From assembly GCA_036172665.1 (NCBI GenBank), contig JAYKNF010000016.1, positions 1,984,001 to 2,048,000 of the forward strand: a DNA stretch of 64,000 nucleotides, read 5' to 3'. Positions 39,609-53,210 of this stretch are shown in pieces; the stretch's first letter is position 1; each line of letters begins with the position of its first letter. The DNA is from Prosopocoilus inquinatus (Eukaryota > Arthropoda > Insecta > Coleoptera > Lucanidae). The translations under genes and the position numbers were made by a program. Below the pieces are notes generated by a model that saw nothing but the letters and a program-made list of their open reading frames with translations, was not told the origin of the DNA and ran no database searches.

Positions 39609-39705
39609 TTGTTCCTGTGATGTATCTAACTTTGATTTGAAGTACGAAGTTCTCGGACGCTGCAGAAGCTGGAAATAGTTTTGAACGAAATAACACGTAT
39701 TAGCG
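39609..39705 (+). repeat. 97-bp short monomer
   Basis: The same 52-bp deletion, preceded by CACCTATTAGCG, with a CTGCAG box. It lies 3,323 bp from the unit at 36286. Confidence 0.92.
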
Positions 39706-41493
39706 TTGTTCCTGTGATGTATCTAATCGATCCTTACATATCTATCATGTTATTTGACATTACGATGGACTCCAGTAACTCTGATGTGAGATACGAAGTT
39801 TTCGGACGCAGCAGAAGCTGGAAATAGTTTTGAACGAAATAACACGTATTAGCGTTGTTCCTGTGATGTATCTAATCGATCCTTACTTATCTATCTTGTT
39901 ATTTGACGTTACGATGGACTCCAGTAACTTTGATTTGAGATACGATGTTCTCGGACGCAGCAGAAGCTGGAAATAGTTTTGAACGAAATAACACGTGTTA
40001 GCGTTGTTCCTGTGATGTATCTAATCGACCCTTACTTATCTATCTTGTTATTTGACGTTACAATGGACTCCAGTAACTCCGATGTGAGATACGAATTTCT
40101 CGGACGCAGCAGAAGCTGGAAATAGTTTTGAACGAAACAACACGTATTAGCGTTGTTCCTGTGATGTATCTAATCGATCCTTACTTATCTATCTTCTTAT
40201 TTGACGTTACGATGGACTCCAGTAACTTTGGTTTGAGATACGAAGTTCTCGGATGCAGCAGAAGCTGGAAATAGTTTTGAACGAAATAACACGTGTTAGC
40301 GTTGTTCCTGTGATGTATCTAATCGACCCTTACTTATCTATCTTGTTATTTGACGTTACAATGGACTCCAGTAACTCCGATGTGAGATACGAAGTTTTCG
40401 GACGCAGCAGAAGCTGGAAATAGTTTTGAACGAAACAACACGTATTAGCGTTGTTCCTGTGATGGATCTAATCGATCCTTACTTATCTATCTTGTTATTT
40501 GACGTTACGATGGACTCCAGTATCTCTGATGTGAGATACGAAATTCTCGGACGCAGCAGAAGCTGGAAATAGTTTTGAACGAAATAACACGTATTACCGT
40601 TGTTCCTGTGTTGTATCTAATCGATCCTTACTTATCTATCATATTATTTGACGTTACGATGGGCTCCAGTAACTTTGATTTGAAGTACGAAGTTCTCGGA
40701 CGCAGCAGAAGCTGGAAATAGTTTTGAACGAAATAACACGTATTAGCGTTGTTCCTGTGATGTATCTAATCGATCCCTACTTTTCTATCTTGTTATTTGA
40801 CGTTACGATGGACTCCAGTATCTCTGATGTGAGATACGAAGTTTTCGGACGCAGCAGAAGCTGGAAATAGTTTTGAACGAAATAACACGTATTAGCGTTG
40901 TTCCTGTGATGTATCTAATCGATCCTTACATATCTATCATGTTATTTGACATTACGATGGACTCCAGTAACTCTGATGTGAGATACGAAGTTTTCGGACG
41001 CAGCAGAAGCTGGAAATAGTTTTGAACGAAACAACACGTATTAGCGTTGTTCCTGTGATGTATCTAATCGATCCTTACTTATCTATCATATTATTTGACG
41101 TTACGATGGACTCCAGTAACACCGATGTGAGATACGAAGTTCTCGGACGCAGCAGAAGCTGGAAATAGTTTAGAACGAAATAACACGCATTAACGTTGCT
41201 CCTGTGTTGTATCTAATCGATCCTTACTTATCTATCATATTATTTGACGTTACGATGGACTCCAGTAACTTTGTTTTGAAGTACGAAATTCTCGGACGCA
41301 GCAGAAGCTGGAAATAGTTTTGAACGAAATAACACGTATTAGCGTTGTTCCTGTGTTGTATCTAATCGATCCTTACTTATCTATCATATTATTTGACGTT
41401 ACGATGGACTCCAGTAACTTTGATTTGAAGTACGAAGTTCTCGGACGCAGCAGAAGCTGGAAATAGTTTTGAACGAAATAACACGTATTAGCG

Positions 41494-41590
41494 TTGTTCC
41501 TGTGATGTATCTAACTTTGATTTGAAGTACGAAGTTCTCGGACGCTGCAGAAGCTGGAAATAGTTTTGAACGAAATAACACGTATTAGCG
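41494..41590 (+). repeat. 97-bp short monomer
   Basis: The same 52-bp deletion, preceded by CACGTATTAGCG, with a CTGCAG box. It lies 3,323 bp from the unit at 38171. Confidence 0.92.
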
Positions 41591-42931
41591 TTGTTCCTGT
41601 GATGTATCTAATCGATCCTTACTTATCTATCTTGTTATTTGACGTTACGATGGACTGCAGTAACTTTGATTTGAGATACGCAGTTCTCGGACGCAGCAGA
41701 AGCTGGAAATAGTTTTGAACGAAATAACACGTGTTAGCGTTGTTCCTGTGATGTACCTAATAGACCCTTACTTATCTATCTTGTTATTTGACGTTACGAT
41801 GGACTCCAGTAACTCCGATGGGAGATACGAAGTTCTCGGACGCAGCAGAAGCTGGAAATAGTTTAGAACGAAATAACACGTATTAGCGTTGTTCCTTTGA
41901 TGTATCTAATCGATCCTTACTTATCTATCTTGTTATTTGACGTTACGATGGACTCCAGTAACTTTGATTTGAGATACGAAGTTCTCGGACGCAGCAGAAG
42001 CTGGAAATAGTTTTGAACGAAATAACACGTGTTAGCGTTGTTCCTGTGATGTATCTAATCGACCCTTACTTATCTATCTTGTTATTTGACGTTACAATGG
42101 ACTCCAGTAACTCCGATGTGAGATACGAATTTCTCGGACGCAGCAGAAGCTGGAAATAGTTTTGAACGAAACAACACGTATTAGCGTTGTTCCTGTGATG
42201 TATCTAATCGATCCTTACTTATCTATCTTCTTATTTGAGGTTACGATGGACTCCAGTAACTTTGGTTTGAGATACGAAGTTCTCGGACGCAGCAGAAGCT
42301 GGAAATAGTTTTGAACGAAATAACACGTGTTAGCGTTGTTCCTGTGATGTATCTAATCGACCCTTACTTATCTATCTTGTTATTTGACGTTACAATGGAC
42401 TCCAGTAACTCCGATGTGAGATACGAAGTTTTCGGACGCAGCAGAAGCTGGAAATAGTTTTGAACGAAATAACACGTGTTAGCGTTGTTCCTGTGATGTA
42501 TCTAATCGACCCTTACTTATCTATCTTGTTATTTGACGTTACAATGGACTCCAGTAACTTTGATTTGAAGTACGAAGTTCTCGGACGCAGCAGAAGCTGG
42601 AAATAGTTTTGAACGAAATAAAACGTATTAGCGTTGTTCCTGTGATGTATCTAATCGATCCTTACTTATCTATCATATTATTTGACGTTACGATGGACTC
42701 CAGTAACTCCGATGTGAGATACGAAGTTCTCGGACGCAGCAGAAGCTGGAAATAGTTTTGAACGAAACAACACGTATTAGCGTTGTTCCTGTGTTGTATC
42801 TAATCGATCCTTACTTATCTATCATATTATTTGACGTTACGATGGACTCCAGTAACTTTGATTTGAAGTACGAAGTTCTCGGACGCAGCAGAAGCTGGAA
42901 ATAGTTTTGAACGAAATAACACCTATTAGCG

Positions 42932-43028
42932 TTGTTCCTGTGATGTATCTAACTTTGATTTGAAGTACGAAGTTCTTGGACGCTGCAGAAGCTGGAAATA
43001 GTTTTGAACGAAATAACACGTATTAGCG
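42932..43028 (+). repeat. 97-bp short monomer
   Basis: The same 52-bp deletion, preceded by CACCTATTAGCG, with box TTGGACGCTGCAG. It lies 10,017 bp from its closest relative at 32915 and 3,323 bp from the unit at 39609. Confidence 0.92.
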
Positions 43029-44071
43029 TTGTTCCTGTGATGTATCTAATCGATCCTTACATATCTATCATGTTATTTGACATTACGATGGACTCCAGTA
43101 ACTCTGATGTGAGATACGAAGTTTTCGGACGCAGCAGAAGCTGGAAATAGTTTTGAACGAAATAACACGTATTAGCGTTGTTCCTGTGATGTATCTAATC
43201 GATCCTTACTTATCTATCTTGTTATTTGACGTTACGATGGACTCCAGTAACTTTGATTTGAGATACGATGTTCTCGGACGCAGCAGAAGCTGGAAATAGT
43301 TTTGAACGAAATAACACGTGTTAGCGTTGTTCCTGTGATGTATCTAATCGACCCTTACTTATCTATCTTGTTATTTGACGTTACAATGGACTCCAGTAAC
43401 TCCGATGTGAGATACGAATTTCTCGGACGCAGCAGAAGCTGGAAATAGTTTTGAACGAAACAACAAGTATTAGCGTTGTTCCTGTGATGTATCTAATCGA
43501 TCCTTACTTATCTATCTTCTTATTTGACGTTACGATGGACTCCAGTAACTTTGGTTTGAGATACGAAGTTCTCGGATGCAGCAGAAGCTGGAAATAGTTT
43601 TGAACGAAATAACACGTGTTAGCGTTGTTCCTGTGATGTATCTAATCGACCCTTACTTATCTATCTTGTTATTTGACGTTACAATGGACTCCAGTAACTC
43701 CGATGTGAGATACGAAGTTTTCGGACGCAGCAGAAGCTGGAAATAGTTTTGAACGAAACAACACGTATTAGCGTTGTTCCTGTGATGGATCTAATCGATC
43801 CTTACTTATCTATCTTGTTATTTGACGTTACGATGGACTCCAGTATCTCTGATGTGAGATACGAAATTCTCGGACGCAGCAGAAGCTGGAAATAGTTTTG
43901 AACGAAATAACACGTGTTAGCGTTGTTCCTGTGATGTATCTAATCGACCCTTACTTATCTATCTTGTTATTTGACGTTACAATGGACTCCAGTAACTTTG
44001 ATTTGAAGTACGAAGTTCTCGGACGCAGCAGAAGCTGGAAATAGTTTTGAACGAAATAAAACGTATTAGCG

Positions 44072-44216
44072 TTGTTCCTGTGATGTATCTAATCGATCCT
44101 TACTTATCATATTATTTGACGTTACGATGGACTCCAGTAACTCCGATGTGAGATACGAAGTTCTCGGACGCAGCAGAAGCTGGAAATAGTTTTGAACGAA
44201 ACAACACGTATTAGCG
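44072..44216 (+). repeat. 145-bp monomer (4-bp deletion), second copy
   Basis: The same CTAT loss as in the unit at 34055, offset by 10,017 bp. The counterpart in the 7.8-kb copy (near 53484) has the full length. Confidence 0.9.
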
Positions 44217-46302
44217 TTGTTCCTGTGTTGTATCTAATCGATCCTTACTTATCTATCATATTATTTGACGTTACGATGGACTCCAGTAACTTTGAATTGA
44301 AGTACGAAGTTCTCGGACGCAGCAGAAGCTGGAAATAGTTTTGAACGAAATAACACGTATTAGCGTTGTTCCTGTGATGTATCTAATCGATCCTTACTTA
44401 TCTATCTTGTTATTTGACGTAACGATGGACTCCAGTAACTTTGATTTGAGATAAGATGTTCTTGGACGCAGCAGAAGCTGGAAATAGTTTTGAACGAAAT
44501 AGCACGTGTTAGCGTTGTTCCTGTGATGTATCTAATCTACCCTTACTTATCTATCTTGTTATTTGACATTACGATGGACTCCAGTAACTTTGATTTGAAG
44601 TACGAAATTCTCGGACGCAGCAGAAGCTGGAAATAGTTTTGAACGAAATAACACGTATTAGCGTTGTTCCTGTGATGTATCTAATCGACCCTTACTTATC
44701 TATCTTGTTATTTGACGTTACAATGGACTCCAGTAACTCCGATGTGAGATACGAATTTCTCGGACGCAGCAGAAGCTGGAAATAGTTTAGAACGAAATAA
44801 CACGTATTAACGTTGTTCCTGTGTTGTATCTAATCTATCCTTACTTATCTATCATATTATTTGACGTTACGATGGACTCCAGTAACTTTGATTTGAAGTA
44901 CGAAGTTCTCGGACGCAGCAGAAGCTGGAAATAGTTTTGAACGAAACAACACGTATTAGCGTTGTTCCTGTGATGTATCTAATCGATCCTTACTTATCTA
45001 TCTTGTTATTTGACGTTACGATGGACTCCTGTAACTTTGGTTTGAGATACGAAGTTCTCGGACGCAGCAGAAGCTGGAAATAGTTTTGAACGAAATAACA
45101 CGTGTTAGCGTTGTTCCTGTGATGTATCTAATCGACCCTTACTTATCTATCTTGTTATTTGACGTTACAATGGACTCCAGTAACTCCGATGTGAGATACG
45201 AATTTCTCGGACGCAGCAGAAGCTGGAAATAGTTTTGAACGAAATAACACGTATTAGCGTTGTTCCTGTGTTGTATCTAATCGATCCTTACTTATCTATC
45301 ATATTATTTGACGTTACGATGGACTCCAGTAACTTTGATTTGAAGTACGAAGTTCTCGGACGCAGCAGAAGCTGGAAATAGTTTTGAACGAAATAGCACG
45401 TGTTAGCGTTGTTCCTGTGATGTATCTAATCGACCCTTACTTATCTATCTTGTTATTTGAAGTTACGATGGACTCCAGTAACTCCGATGTGAGATACGAA
45501 GTTCTCGGACGCAGCATAGGCTGGAAATAGTTTCGAACGAAACAACACGTATTAGCGTTGTTAATATGATGTATCTAATCGATCCTTACTTATCTATCTT
45601 GTTATTTGACGTTACGATGTACTCCAGTAACTTTGATTTGAGATACGAAATTCTCGGACGCAGCAGAAGCTGGAAATAGTTTCGAACGAAACAACACGTA
45701 TTAGCGTCGTTCCTGTGATGTATCTAATCGATCGTTACTTATCTATCTTGTTATTTGACGTTACGATGGACTCCAGTAACTCCGATGGGAGATACGAAGT
45801 TCTCGGACGCAGCAGAAGCTGGAAATAGTTTAGAACGAAATAACACGTATTAGCGTTGTTCCTTTGATGTATCTAATCCATCCTTACTTATCTATCTTGT
45901 TATTTGACGTTACGATGGACTCCAGTAACTTTGATTTTAGATACGAAGTTCTCGGACGCAGCAGAAGCTGGAAATAGTTTTGAACGAAATAACACGTGTC
46001 AGCGTTGTTCCTGTGATGTATCTAATCGACCCTTACTTATCTATCTTGTTATTTGACGTTACAATGGACTCCAGTAACTCCGATGTGAGATACGAATTTC
46101 TCGGACGCAGCAGAAGCTGGAAATAGTTTTGAACGAAACAACACGTATTAGCGTTGTTAATGTGATGTATCTAATCGATCCTTACTTATCTATCATATTA
46201 TTTGACGTTACGATGGACTCCAGTAACTTTGATTTGAAGTACGAAGTTCTCGGACGCAGCAGAAGCTGGAAATAGTTTTGAACGAAATAACACCTATTAG
46301 CG

Positions 46303-46399
46303 TTGTTCCTGTGATGTATCTAACTTTGATTTGAAGTACGAAGTTCTCGGACGCTGCAGAAGCTGGAAATAGTTTTGAACGAAATAACACGTATTAGCG
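46303..46399 (+). repeat. 97-bp short monomer
   Basis: The same 52-bp deletion, preceded by CACCTATTAGCG, with a CTGCAG box. It is the counterpart of 36286 (offset 10,017) and of 55683 (offset 9,380). Confidence 0.92.
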
Positions 46400-48187
46400 T
46401 TGTTCCTGTGATGTATCTAATCGATCCTTACATATCTATCATGTTATTTGACATTACGATGGACTCCAGTAACTCTGATGTGAGATACGAAGTTTTCGGA
46501 CGCAGCAGAAGCTGGAAATAGTTTTGAACGAAATAACACGTATTAGCGTTGTTCCTGTGATGTATCTAATCGATCCTTACTTATCTATCTTGTTATTTGA
46601 CGTTACGATGGACTCCAGTAACTTTGATTTGAGATACGATGTTCTCGGACGCAGCAGAAGCTGGAAATAGTTTTGAACGAAATAACACGTGTTAGCGTTG
46701 TTCCTGTGATGTATCTAATCGACCCTTACTTATCTATCTTGTTATTTGACGTTACAATGGACTCCAGTAACTCCGATGTGAGATACGAATTTCTCGGACG
46801 CAGCAGAAGCTGGAAATAGTTTTGAACGAAACAACACGTATTAGCGTTGTTCCTGTGATGTATCTAATCGATCCTTACTTATCTATCTTCTTATTTGACG
46901 TTACGATGGACTCCAGTAACTTTGGTTTGAGATACGAAGTTCTCGGATGCAGCAGAAGCTGGAAATAGTTTTGAACGAAATAACACGTGTTAGCGTTGTT
47001 CCTGTGATGTATCTAATCGACCCTTACTTATCTATCTTGTTATTTGACGTTACAATGGACTCCAGTAACTCCGATGTGAGATACGAAGTTTTCGGACGCA
47101 GCAGAAGCTGGAAATAGTTTTGAACGAAACAACACGTATTAGCGTTGTTCCTGTGATGGATCTAATCGATCCTTACTTATCTATCTTGTTATTTGACGTT
47201 ACGATGGACTCCAGTATCTCTGATGTGAGATACGAAATTCTCGGACGCAGCAGAAGCTGGAAATAGTTTTGAACGAAATAACACGTATTACCGTTGTTCC
47301 TGTGTTGTATCTAATCGATCCTTACTTATCTATCATATTATTTGACGTTACGATGGACTCCAGTAACTTTGATTTGAAGTACGAAGTTCTCGGACGCAGC
47401 AGAAGCTGGAAATAGTTTTGAACGAAATAACACGTATTAGCGTTGTTCCTGTGATGTATCTAATCGATCCCTACTTTTCTATCTTGTTATTTGACGTTAC
47501 GATGGACTCCAGTATCTCTGATGTGAGATACGAAGTTTTCGGACGCAGCAGAAGCTGGAAATAGTTTTGAACGAAATAACACGTATTAGCGTTGTTCCTG
47601 TGATGTATCTAATCGATCCTTACATATCTATCATGTTATTTGACATTACGATGGACTCCACTAACTCTGATGTGAGATACGAAGTTTTCGGACGCAGCAG
47701 AAGCTGGAAATAGTTTTGAACGAAACAACACGTATTAGCGTTGTTCCTGTGATGTATCTAATCGATCCTTACTTATCTATCATATTATTTGACGTTACGA
47801 TGGACTCCAGTAACACCGATGTGAGATACGAAGTTCTCGGACGCAGCAGAAGCTGGAAATAGTTTAGAACGAAATAACACGCATTAACGTTGCTCCTGTG
47901 TTGTATCTAATCGATCCTTACTTATCTATCATATTATTTGACGTTACGATGGACTCCAGTAACTTTGTTTTGAAGTACGAAATTCTCGGACGCAGCAGAA
48001 GCTGGAAATAGTTTTGAACGAAATAACACGTATTAGCGTTGTTCCTGTGTTGTATCTAATCGATCCTTACTTATCTATCATATTATTTGACGTTACGATG
48101 GACTCCAGTAACTTTGATTTGAAGTACGAAGTTCTCGGACGCAGCAGAAGCTGGAAATAGTTTTGAACGAAATAACACGTATTAGCG

Positions 48188-48284
48188 TTGTTCCTGTGAT
48201 GTATCTAACTTTGATTTGAAGTACGAAGTTCTCGGACGCTGCAGAAGCTGGAAATAGTTTTGAACGAAATAACACGTATTAGCG
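48188..48284 (+). repeat. 97-bp short monomer
   Basis: The same 52-bp deletion, preceded by CACGTATTAGCG, with a CTGCAG box. It is the counterpart of 38171 (offset 10,017) and of 57568 (offset 9,380). Confidence 0.92.
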
Positions 48285-51200
48285 TTGTTCCTGTGATGTA
48301 TCTAATCGATCCTTACTTATCTATCTTGTTATTTGACGTTACGATGGACTGCAGTAACTTTGATTTGAGATACGCAGTTCTCGGACGCAGCAGAAGCTGG
48401 AAATAGTTTTGAACGAAATAACACGTGTTAGCGTTGTTCCTGTGATGTACCTAATAGACCCTTACTTATCTATCTTGTTATTTGACGTTACGATGGACTC
48501 CAGTAACTCCGATGGGAGATACGAAGTTCTCGGACGCAGCAGAAGCTGGAAATAGTTTAGAACGAAATAACACGTATTAGCGTTGTTCCTTTGATGTATC
48601 TAATCGATCCTTACTTATCTATCTTGTTATTTGACGTTACGATGGACTCCAGTAACTTTGATTTGAGATACGAAGTTCTCGGACGCAGCAGAAGCTGGAA
48701 ATAGTTTTGAACGAAATAACACGTGTTAGCGTTGTTCCTGTGATGTATCTAATCGACCCTTACTTATCTATCTTGTTATTTGACGTTACAATGGACTCCA
48801 GTAACTCCGATGTGAGATACGAATTTCTCGGACGCAGCAGAAGCTGGAAATAGTTTTGAACGAAACAACACGTATTAGCGTTGTTCCTGTGATGTATCTA
48901 ATCGATCCTTACTTATCTATCTTCTTATTTGAGGTTACGATGGACTCCAGTAACTTTGGTTTGAGATACGAAGTTCTCGGACGCAGCAGAAGCTGGAAAT
49001 AGTTTTGAACGAAATAACACGTGTTAGCGTTGTTCCTGTGATGTATCTAATCGACCCTTACTTATCTATCTTGTTATTTGACGTTACAATGGACTCCAGT
49101 AACTCCGATGTGAGATACGAAGTTTTCGGACGCAGCAGAAGCTGGAAATAGTTTTGAACGAAATAACACGTGTTAGCGTTGTTCCTGTGATGTATCTAAT
49201 CGACCCTTACTTATCTATCTTGTTATTTGACGTTACAATGGACTCCAGTAACTTTGATTTGAAGTACGAAGTTCTCGGACGCAGCAGAAGCTGGAAATAG
49301 TTTTGAACGAAATAAAACGTATTAGCGTTGTTCCTGTGATGTATCTAATCGATCCTTACTTATCTATCATATTATTTGACGTTACGATGGACTCCAGTAA
49401 CTCCGATGTGAGATACGAAGTTCTCGGACGCAGCAGAAGCTGGAAATAGTTTTGAACGAAACAACACGTATTAGCGTTGTTCCTGTGTTGTATCTAATCG
49501 ATCCTTACTTATCTATCATATTATTTGACGTTACGATGGACTCCAGTAACTTTGAATTGAAGTACGAAGTTCTCGGACGCAGCAGAAGCTGGAAATAGTT
49601 TTGAACGAAATAGCACGTGTTAGCGTTGTTCCTGTGATGTATCTAATCGACCCTTACTTATCTATCTTGTTATTTGACATTACGATGGACTCCAGTAACT
49701 TTGATTTGAAGTACGAAATTCTCGGACGCAGCAGAAGCTGGAAATAGTTTTGAACGAAATAACACGTATTAGCGTTGTTCCTGTGATGTATCTAATCGAC
49801 CCTTACTTATCTATCTTGTTATTTGACGTTACAATGGACTCCAGTAACTCCGATGTGAGATACGAATTTCTCGGACGCAGCAGAAGCTGGAAATAGTTTA
49901 GAACGAAATAACACGTATTAACGTTGTTCCTGTGTTGTATCTAATCTATCCTTACTTATCTATCATATTATTTGACGTTACGATGGACTCCAGTAACTTT
50001 GATTTGAAGTACGAAGTTCTCGGACGCAGCAGAAGCTGGAAATAGTTTTGAACGAAACAACACGTATTAGCGTTGTTCCTGTGATGTATCTAATCGATCC
50101 TTACTTATCTATCTTGTTATTTGACGTTACGATGGACTCCTGTAACTTTGGTTTGAGATACGAAGTTCTCGGACGCAGCAGAAGCTGGAAATAGTTTTGA
50201 ACGAAATAACACGTGTTAGCGTTGTTCCTGTGATGTATCTAATCGACCCTTACTTATCTATCTTGTTATTTGACGTTACAATGGACTCCAGTAACTCCGA
50301 TGTGAGATACGAATTTCTCGGACGCAGCAGAAGCTGGAAATAGTTTTGAACGAAATAACACGTATTAGCGTTGTTCCTGTGTTGTATCTAATCGATCCTT
50401 ACTTATCTATCATATTATTTGACGTTACGATGGACTCCAGTAACTTTGATTTGAAGTACGAAGTTCTCGGACGCAGCAGAAGCTGGAAATAGTTTTGAAC
50501 GAAATAACATGTACTAGCGTTGTTCCTGTGATGTATCTAATCGATCCCTACTTATCTATCTTGTTATTTGACGTTACGATGGACTCCAGTATCTCTGATG
50601 TGAGATACGAAATTCTCGGACGCAGCAGAAGCTGGAAATAGTTTTGAACGAAATAACATGTATTAGCGTTGTTCCTGTGATGTATCTAATCGATCCCTAC
50701 TTATCTATCTTGTTATTTGACGTTACGATGGACTCCAGTAACTCCGATGGGAGATACGAAGTTCTCGGACGCAGCAGAAGCTGGAAATAGTTTAGAACGA
50801 AATAACACGTATTAGCGTTGTTCCCTTGATGTATCTAATCGATCCTTACTTATCTATCTTGTTATTTGACGTTACGATGGACTCCAGTAACTTTGATTTG
50901 AGATACGAAGTTCTCGGACGCAGCAGAAGCTGGAAATAGTTTTGAACGAAATAACACGTGTTAGCGTTGTTCCTGTGATGTATCTAATCGACCCTTACTT
51001 ATCTATCTTGTTATTTGACGTTACAATGGACTCCAGTAACTCCGATGTGAGATACGAATTTCTCGGACGCAGCAGAAGCTGGAAATAGTTTTGAACGAAA
51101 CAACACGTATTAGCGTTGTTCCTGTGATGTATCTAATCGATCCTTACTTATCTATCTTCTTATTTGACGTTACGATGGACTCCAGTAACTTTGGTTTGAG

Positions 51201-51654
51201 ATACGAAGTTCTCGGACGCAGCAGAAGCTGGAAATAGTTTTGAACGAAATAACACGTGTTAGCGTTGTTCCTGTGATGTATCTAATCGACCCTTACTTAT
51301 CTATCTTGTTATTTGACGTTACAATGGACTCCAGTAACTCCGATGTGAGATACGAAGTTTTCGGACGCAGCAGAAGCTGGAAATAGTTTTGAACGAAATA
51401 ACACGTGTTAGCGTTGTTCCTGTGATGTATCTAATCGACCCTTACTTATCTATCTTGTTATTTGACGTTACAATGGACTCCAGTAACTTTGATTTGAAGT
51501 ACGAAGTTCTCGGACGCAGCAGAAGCTGGAAATAGTTTTGAACGAAATAAAACGTATTAGCGTTGTTCCTGTGATGTATCTAATCGATCCTTACTTATCT
51601 ATCATATTATTTGACGTTACGATGGACTCCAGTAACTCCGATGTGAGATACGAA

Positions 51655-53210
51655 GTTCTCGGACGCAGCAGAAGCTGGAAATAGTTTAGAACGAAATAAC
51701 ACGTATTAGCGTTGTTCCTTTGATGTATCTAATCCATCCTTACTTATCTATCTTGTTATTTGACGTTACGATGGACTCCAGTAACTTTGATTTTAGATAC
51801 GAAGTTCTCGGACGCAGCAGAAGCTGGAAATAGTTTTGAACGAAATAACACGTGTCAGCGTTGTTCCTGTGATGTATCTAATCGACCCTTACTTATCTAT
51901 CTTGTTATTTGACGTTACAATGGACTCCAGTAACTCCGATGTGAGATACGAATTTCTCGGACGCAGCAGAAGCTGGAAATAGTTTTGAACGAGACAACAC
52001 GTATTAGCGTTGTTAATGTGATGTATCTAATCGATCCTTACTTATCTATCATATTATTTGACGTTACGATGGACTCCAGTAACTTTGATTTGAAGTACGA
52101 AGTTCTCGGACGCAGCAGAAGCTGGAAATAGTTTTGAACGAAATAACACCTATTAGCGTTGTTCCTGTGATGTATCTAACTTTGATTTGAAGTACGAAGT
52201 TCTCGGACGCAGCAGAAGCTGGAAATAGTTTAGAACGAAATAACACGTATTAACGTTGTTCCTGTGTTGTATCTAATCTATCCTTACTTATCTATCATAT
52301 TATTTGACGTTACGATGGACTCCAGTAACTTTGATTTGAAGTACGAAGTTCTCGGACGCAGCAGAAGCTGGAAATAGTTTTGAACGAAACAACACGTATT
52401 AGCGTTGTTCCTGTGATGTATCTAATCGACCCTTACTTATCTATCTTGTTATTTGACGTTACAATGGACTCCAGTAACTCCGATGTGAGATACGAATTTC
52501 TCGGACGCAGCAGAAGCTGGAAATAGTTTAGAACGAAATAACACGTATTAACGTTGTTCCTGTGTTGTATCTAATCTATCCTTACTTATCTATCATATTA
52601 TTTGACGTTACGATGGACTCCAGTAACTTTGATTTGAAGTACGAAGTTCTCGGACGCAGCAGAAGCTGGAAATAGTTTTGAACGAAACAACACGTATTAG
52701 CGTTGTTCCTGTGATGTATCTAATCGATCCTTACTTATCTATCTTGTTATTTGACGTTACGATGGACTCCTGTAACTTTGGTTTGAGATACGAAGTTCTC
52801 GGACGCAGCAGAAGCTGGAAATAGTTTTGAACGAAATAACACGTGTTAGCGTTGTTCCTGTGATGTATCTAATCGACCCTTACTTATCTATCTTGTTATT
52901 TGACGTTACAATGGACTCCAGTAACTCCGATGTGAGATACGAATTTCTCGGACGCAGCAGAAGCTGGAAATAGTTTTGAACGAAACAACACGTATTAGCG
53001 TTGTTCCTGTGATGTATCTAATCGATCCTTACTTATCTATCTTCTTATTTGACGTTACGATGGACTCCAGTAACTTTGGTTTGAGATACGAAGTTCTCGG
53101 ACTCAGCAGAAGCTGGAAATAGTTTTGAACGAAATAACACGTGTTAGCGTTGTTCCTGTGATGTATCTAATCGACCCTTACTTATCTATCTTGTTATTTG
53201 ACGTTACAAT
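51655..53210. repeat. 1.55-kb block, copy 2, lying between the two 7.8-kb copies
   Basis: This segment separates the two 7.8-kb copies and matches 29035-30590 at offset 22,619 bp, including the GAACGAGACAAC change and the chimeric 97-bp unit. One private change is GGACTCAGCAG near 53100. Its position suggests that the 7.8-kb repeats and this spacer arose together, by exchange between misaligned arrays. Confidence 0.83.
52159..52255 (+). repeat. 97-bp short monomer, chimeric form
   Basis: The same 52-bp deletion and the same chimeric right side (ordinary GGACGCAGCAG box, TTTAGAACG, ATTAACG) as the unit at 29540, at offset 22,619 bp. Confidence 0.92.

Larger units (their letters stand above)
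36160..43911. repeat. 3,323-bp higher-order repeat, about 2.3 tandem copies
   Basis: The 97-bp units at 36286, 39609 and 42932 and those at 38171 and 41494 are each spaced by 3,323 bp, which is 21x149+2x97 (23 units). All rare markers inside (GATGCAGCAG, GATGGATCTAATC, TATTACCG, TAACACCGATG, TTTGTTTTGAAG, CTAATAGACCC, TTTGAGGTTACG) repeat in the same order. Visible differences include GATGGGCTCC near 40660, GTTCTTGGACGC near 42975 and CAACAAG at 43461. The third copy is partial and departs at about 43911. Confidence 0.9.
42815..49555. repeat. 6.7-kb block, copy 2 (partner 32800-39535)
   Basis: This is the second copy at offset 10,017 bp, with the same rare markers in the same order, including the CAACAAG variant at 43461 and the 4-bp deletion in the unit at 44072. 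After about 49540 it follows a TTTGAATTGAAG unit and then GAACGAAATAGCACG, while copy 1 follows TTTGATTTGAAG and then the short unit at 39609. Confidence 0.88.
43880..51680. repeat. 7.8-kb block, copy 1 (partner 53260-61060)
   Basis: This block matches 53260-61060 at offset 9,380 bp: 97-bp units 46303/55683 and 48188/57568, and GTTCCCTTGA 50820/60200. Upstream of the 4-bp deletion at about 44107 the offset is 9,376, as expected if only copy 1 carries it. 9,380 = 61x149+3x97. I could see only a handful of substitutions in 7.8 kb. It departs at about 51683, where TTTAGAACG follows instead of TTTTGAACG. Confidence 0.9.
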
